Part shown: in pieces, positions 61,211 through 64,000 of the stretch
Layout of the letters: each line of letters begins with the position of its first letter
Numbering within the stretch: position 1 is the first letter of the stretch
From: Cohnella phaseoli
GTDB taxonomy: Bacteria > Bacillota > Bacilli > Paenibacillales > Paenibacillaceae
Direction: 5' to 3'
DNA: 64,000 nt
Assembly (NCBI RefSeq): GCF_003386235.1
Contig: NZ_QRDZ01000003.1
Span: forward strand, 186,001-250,000
The notes under the pieces: model-generated
What the model was told of the DNA's origin: nothing
Seen by the model: only the letters and a program-made list of their open reading frames with translations
Databases searched by the model: none
Made by a program: the position numbers and the translations under genes

Positions 61211-62045
61211 TCTCATCAAATCTTCGCATGTCGTGTCGCTGGACGATCTAAAGCGATTGGAATTGATTCAGAGAACCGCGCCCGTTTCGCAAAATATTTC
61301 AGGTTCCGGCATGGATGGCGAAGGAAATCAGACGCTTGATGTCGAAACTCAAACATTAAAGGAACGCATTATTGCCGATGCGGAGCAGACGGCCGAGCAG
61401 ATTATGCAGCAGGCGAAAGCCGATGCGGCGGAGCTTAGGGCGGCTGTAGAGCGGGACGCGGAATCGTGGTGGCAATCGCGCCGCGAGGAAGACGACCGAA
61501 TTCGCGAAGAGGCGAGCAGGCAGGGGCACGAAGAAGGCTATCGCGCCGGCGCGCTGGAGGCGGAAGAGCAGCTTAAGCTTCAGTACGAGGAGAGGCTACG
61601 GGAGGCCGAGGCGATCGTGATCCAGGCCTATGCGGCGAAGGAATCGATCATAACCGAAGGCGAAGTCTTTCTCGTCGAGCTAAGCTGCACAATTGCGGAG
61701 AAGATCGTGCAATCCCAGTTGGAGCAGGCACCGGAGATGTCGAAAGCGTTGTTCGAGAAGGCGTTGTCCAGAAGAAAGGAACAAGGCGTTATCGTGCTAT
61801 GCGTATCGCCGTCGCAGTTTGCTTACGTACAGGCGGCAAAGGACGAGCTTGCTCTTGCGCTGGACGCGCAGGCAGAGCTGCAGGTCGTCCCGGATGCTTC
61901 GATTAAAGAAGGTGGATGTATCGTTAGATCGCCTTTCGGCAGCATTGATGCAAGAGTCGATACGCAGCTTGAAGCGATCCGAGAGCAGTTGCTAAGAGTG
62001 GCGGCCCACCGCAGCGAGGAGGGCGAACCGTATGGCGCTCCTTGA
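61203..62045 (+). CDS. fliH: Flagellar assembly protein FliH
   Basis: FliH is the stator-like regulator of the export ATPase FliI. The 280-residue protein has a Gly/Glu-rich helical N-terminal half (RQGHEEGYRAGALEAEEQLKLQYEERLREAEAIV) and the C-terminal domain with VPDASIKEGGCIVRSPFGSIDARVDTQLEAIREQL. The TTG at 61203 overlaps the fliG end by eight bases; its own end overlaps fliI by 14. Confidence 0.92.
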   Translation: MSNLIKSSHVVSLDDLKRLELIQRTAPVSQNISGSGMDGEGNQTLDVETQTLKERIIADAEQTAEQIMQQAKADAAELRAAVERDAESWWQSRREEDDRIREEASRQGHEEGYRAGALEAEEQLKLQYEERLREAEAIVIQAYAAKESIITEGEVFLVELSCTIAEKIVQSQLEQAPEMSKALFEKALSRRKEQGVIVLCVSPSQFAYVQAAKDELALALDAQAELQVVPDASIKEGGCIVRSPFGSIDARVDTQLEAIREQLLRVAAHRSEEGEPYGAP

Positions 62046-63351
62046 TATCGGTCGTTATACGGATACGCTTCGCGATTTCGATCCGGTGCGGGTCAACGGC
62101 AAAGTCATTCAAATTATCGGGTTGACGGTCGAGTCCGAAGGGCCGGATGCGAGCATCGGCGACGTTTGCTCGATCTATCCGATGAAAGGCGGCAAGCCCG
62201 TGCTTGCCGAAGTCGTCGGTTTCCGCGATAATCGCGTTCTGTTGATGCCGCTCGGAGAACTGCATGCCATTGGCCCCGGCTGCGACGTTGTCGCTACGGG
62301 CAGCCCGCTTACAGTGCAGGTTGGATCCGAGCTGCTCGGCAAAGTGCTGGACGGCCTCGGTCGGCCGCTTGACGGAACAAGGCTGTCCGTGCGTATGCCG
62401 CACTATTCCACGCATAACGCACCCGGCAATCCGCTCAGCCGTCCGCGAGTGACGACGCCTCTTGGCGTCGGAGTTCGGGCGATCGACGGATTGCTGACGG
62501 TCGGTCAGGGACAGCGGATCGGCATTTTTGCAGGCTCGGGCGTCGGAAAGAGTACGCTGCTTGGCATGATCGCTAGAAATACCTCCGCAGACGTTAACGT
62601 TATTGCCTTGATCGGAGAACGCGGACGCGAGGTGCTGGAATTCGTCGAGAAGGATCTCGGCCCGGAAGGGCTGGCCCGCTCGGTCGTTATCGTCGCAACG
62701 TCCGACCAGCCCGCGCTTATTCGAATGAAAGGCGCGCTGATCGCGACGACGATCGCCGAATATTTCCGCGACCGCGGCATGAACGTCATGCTGATGATGG
62801 ATTCGGTCACTCGTTACGCGATGGCGCTGAGGGAAGTGGGGCTGGCCATCGGCGAGCCGCCGGCGACGCGAGGCTATACGCCTTCCGTGTTCGCAGCGCT
62901 GCCCAAGCTGCTGGAGCGTGCGGGGACGGGGCCGACGGGTTCGATAACGGCTTTCTATACCGTGCTCGTAGATGGCGACGACATGAACGAGCCGATCGCG
63001 GACGCCGTGCGCGGCATTCTGGACGGGCATATCGTTCTGCACCGGAATTTGGCAAACAAGGGACATTTTCCGGCTATTGACGTGCTGTCGAGCGTCAGCC
63101 GCGTCATGAAGGACATCGTCAGCGAAGATCAGCAAGGCGCCGCCGAACAGCTTAAGAAACTGCTGGCCGTCTACCGGGATTCCGAGGATTTGATCAACAT
63201 CGGCGCTTATCAGCGCGGCTCCAACGCCGAGATCGACAAAGCAATCCAGTACTACGATCTGATCCGCAACTACACGCAGCAGAGAACGAACGAAAAAGTG
63301 ACGCTGCAGGAAGCGCAGGAGCGGCTCATAATCGATTTTTACAAGAGATGA
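62032..63351 (+). CDS. fliI: Flagellar export ATPase FliI
   Basis: FliI energises flagellar type III export and resembles the F1 beta subunit. The 439-residue protein has Walker A IGIFAGSGVGKSTLLGMIARNT near 168, VIALIGERGREVLEFVEKDLG, Walker B VMLMMDSVTRYAMALREVGLA and GSITAFYTVLVDGDDMNEPI. It starts inside fliH, so translation is coupled. Confidence 0.97.
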   Translation: MALLDIGRYTDTLRDFDPVRVNGKVIQIIGLTVESEGPDASIGDVCSIYPMKGGKPVLAEVVGFRDNRVLLMPLGELHAIGPGCDVVATGSPLTVQVGSELLGKVLDGLGRPLDGTRLSVRMPHYSTHNAPGNPLSRPRVTTPLGVGVRAIDGLLTVGQGQRIGIFAGSGVGKSTLLGMIARNTSADVNVIALIGERGREVLEFVEKDLGPEGLARSVVIVATSDQPALIRMKGALIATTIAEYFRDRGMNVMLMMDSVTRYAMALREVGLAIGEPPATRGYTPSVFAALPKLLERAGTGPTGSITAFYTVLVDGDDMNEPIADAVRGILDGHIVLHRNLANKGHFPAIDVLSSVSRVMKDIVSEDQQGAAEQLKKLLAVYRDSEDLINIGAYQRGSNAEIDKAIQYYDLIRNYTQQRTNEKVTLQEAQERLIIDFYKR

Positions 63352-63363
63352 GGATAAGCGACG

Positions 63364-63813
63364 ATGTCATTCCGATATCCTTTGCAGAAGATCGTAGATT
63401 TGAAGGGCAGCGAGAAATCGATGGCCGAATGGGAATACGCCGCTTCGCTCGGCAAGCTTAGATCCGAGGAGGAGCGGTTGAGAGAGCTCCATGAAGAACG
63501 CCGCGGTCTGGAGGATGAGCTGTTGGTTGCCGCCAAAAGGCCGACGCCTCTGACCGAGCTGATGGCAACCGAGCGATATATGCAGGTTGTCGATGCGAGA
63601 ATCCGCCGACAGAACGAAGGGGTTCGCGTCGCCGAAGACCAGGTGCGCAAGCGTCAAGGTCAGTTAACGGACAAAATGGTGGACGAAAAAGTATGGCTGA
63701 ACGCGCGCGACCGCGCATTGGAGCGCTTTAGGCGCGACCGCTTGGCCAAGGAACAAAACGAACTCGATGAAATCGCGATCGTAAGAGCTGCCTCCTCCTC
63801 CTCGCGAAGGTAA
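63364..63813 (+). CDS. fliJ: Flagellar export chaperone FliJ
   Basis: FliJ is the coiled-coil stalk inserted in the FliI ring. The 149-residue protein is strongly helical and charged (FRYPLQKIVDLKGSEKSMAEWEYAASLGKLRSEEERLRELHEER), as expected. Start 12 bases after fliI. Confidence 0.92.
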   Translation: MSFRYPLQKIVDLKGSEKSMAEWEYAASLGKLRSEEERLRELHEERRGLEDELLVAAKRPTPLTELMATERYMQVVDARIRRQNEGVRVAEDQVRKRQGQLTDKMVDEKVWLNARDRALERFRRDRLAKEQNELDEIAIVRAASSSSRR

Positions 63814-63855
63814 TGGAGATCCGCGGCCGGATTGCAGGAGAAGGGAGGGAAATTC

Positions 63856-64000
63856 GTGGCGAGCGCGGATGTGGAAAAAAGCAGTTACAGCGGGTTCGAG
63901 CGATTTCTCTTTTTTATTACCCCGATTTTGTTTACGGCAGTGCTGCTGGGCGTATTGCTGCTGATGTTCAATGCGGACTGGCGCAATGCGGCGCTGGAGA
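63856..64000 (+). CDS. Start of a MotE/YlxF-like protein (cut by the window edge)
   Basis: A GTG behind AAGGGAGGGA opens a frame that stays open to the window end: MASADVEKSSYSGFERFLFFITPILFTAVLLGVLLLMFN..., a short cytoplasmic N-terminus and one membrane segment. The place after fliJ and this layout fit YlxF (MgtE-N-like motility protein), but only 48 residues are visible. Confidence 0.6.
   Translation, partial: MASADVEKSSYSGFERFLFFITPILFTAVLLGVLLLMFNADWRNAALE

Noticed and set aside
61924..63135. 403-codon minus-strand frame opposite fliI
   Set aside because: Shadow of the conserved export ATPase gene; no ribosome site and no family resemblance.

Overview
The window is a Gram-positive, endospore-former chromosome segment, most likely Paenibacillaceae (Paenibacillus or Cohnella type). 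The evidence is gene order that follows the Bacillus subtilis ylbH-coaD-ylbJ, fapR-fab-rnc-smc-ftsY-ffh and rnhB-sucCD-topA-hslUV-codY-flg/fli blocks, a moderately high GC content, strong AGGAGG-type ribosome binding sites, frequent TTG/GTG starts and sporulation genes (ylbJ, a YheC/D protein). No rRNA, tRNA, insertion sequence, prophage or CRISPR array was seen.

Layout. 1-5.7 kb: a heptad-repeat coiled-coil gene, rsmD-coaD, ylbJ and tmcAL (minus strand), then yceD-rpmF from a clear sigma-A promoter. 5.7-24 kb: a long plus-strand housekeeping run. It holds fapR with a putative FapR operator, plsX-fabH-fabD-fabG-acpP-fabF (fatty acid and phospholipid supply), rnc-smc-ftsY, ylxM-ffh (signal recognition particle), rpsP-khpA-rimM-trmD-rplS (ribosome and tRNA maturation), lepB and rbgA. 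24-33 kb: an accessory insert where B. subtilis has rbgA directly followed by rnhB. It carries a 1,516-residue secreted GH8 glycosidase fused to a purple-acid-phosphatase-like domain behind four copies of a LacI-type operator, a VOC protein, an acyl-CoA dehydrogenase-like flavoprotein, a YheC/D ATP-grasp protein, a DCC thioredoxin-like protein and a second coiled-coil gene related to the first.

33-47 kb: rnhB, two small-flagellar-like genes (YlqG and YlqH positions) and yraN, coupled by ATGA overlaps; hflK-hflC; a RelP/YwaC small alarmone synthetase; a LexA-controlled operon (WYL-like peptide, UvrX-type Y-family polymerase, YolD-like protein); comM on the other strand; and an iron module (AraC-substrate-binding fusion regulator plus siderophore-binding lipoprotein) with Fur boxes and an AraC-type direct repeat. 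47-64 kb: sucC-sucD, dprA, topA, trmFO, hslV-hslU, codY, then the start of the flagellar operon flgB-flgC-fliE-fliF-fliG-fliH-fliI-fliJ and the first bases of the next gene. xerC, present between trmFO and hslV in B. subtilis, is absent here.

The least explained parts are non-coding. There are two families of dispersed intergenic palindromic repeats (copies after smc, after rbgA, between rpsP and khpA, and after hflC), three related 20-bp palindromes spaced exactly 52 bp apart behind the alarmone synthetase gene, and the operator array in front of the GH8-phosphatase gene. All coordinates and motifs were read by eye; no database search was run.
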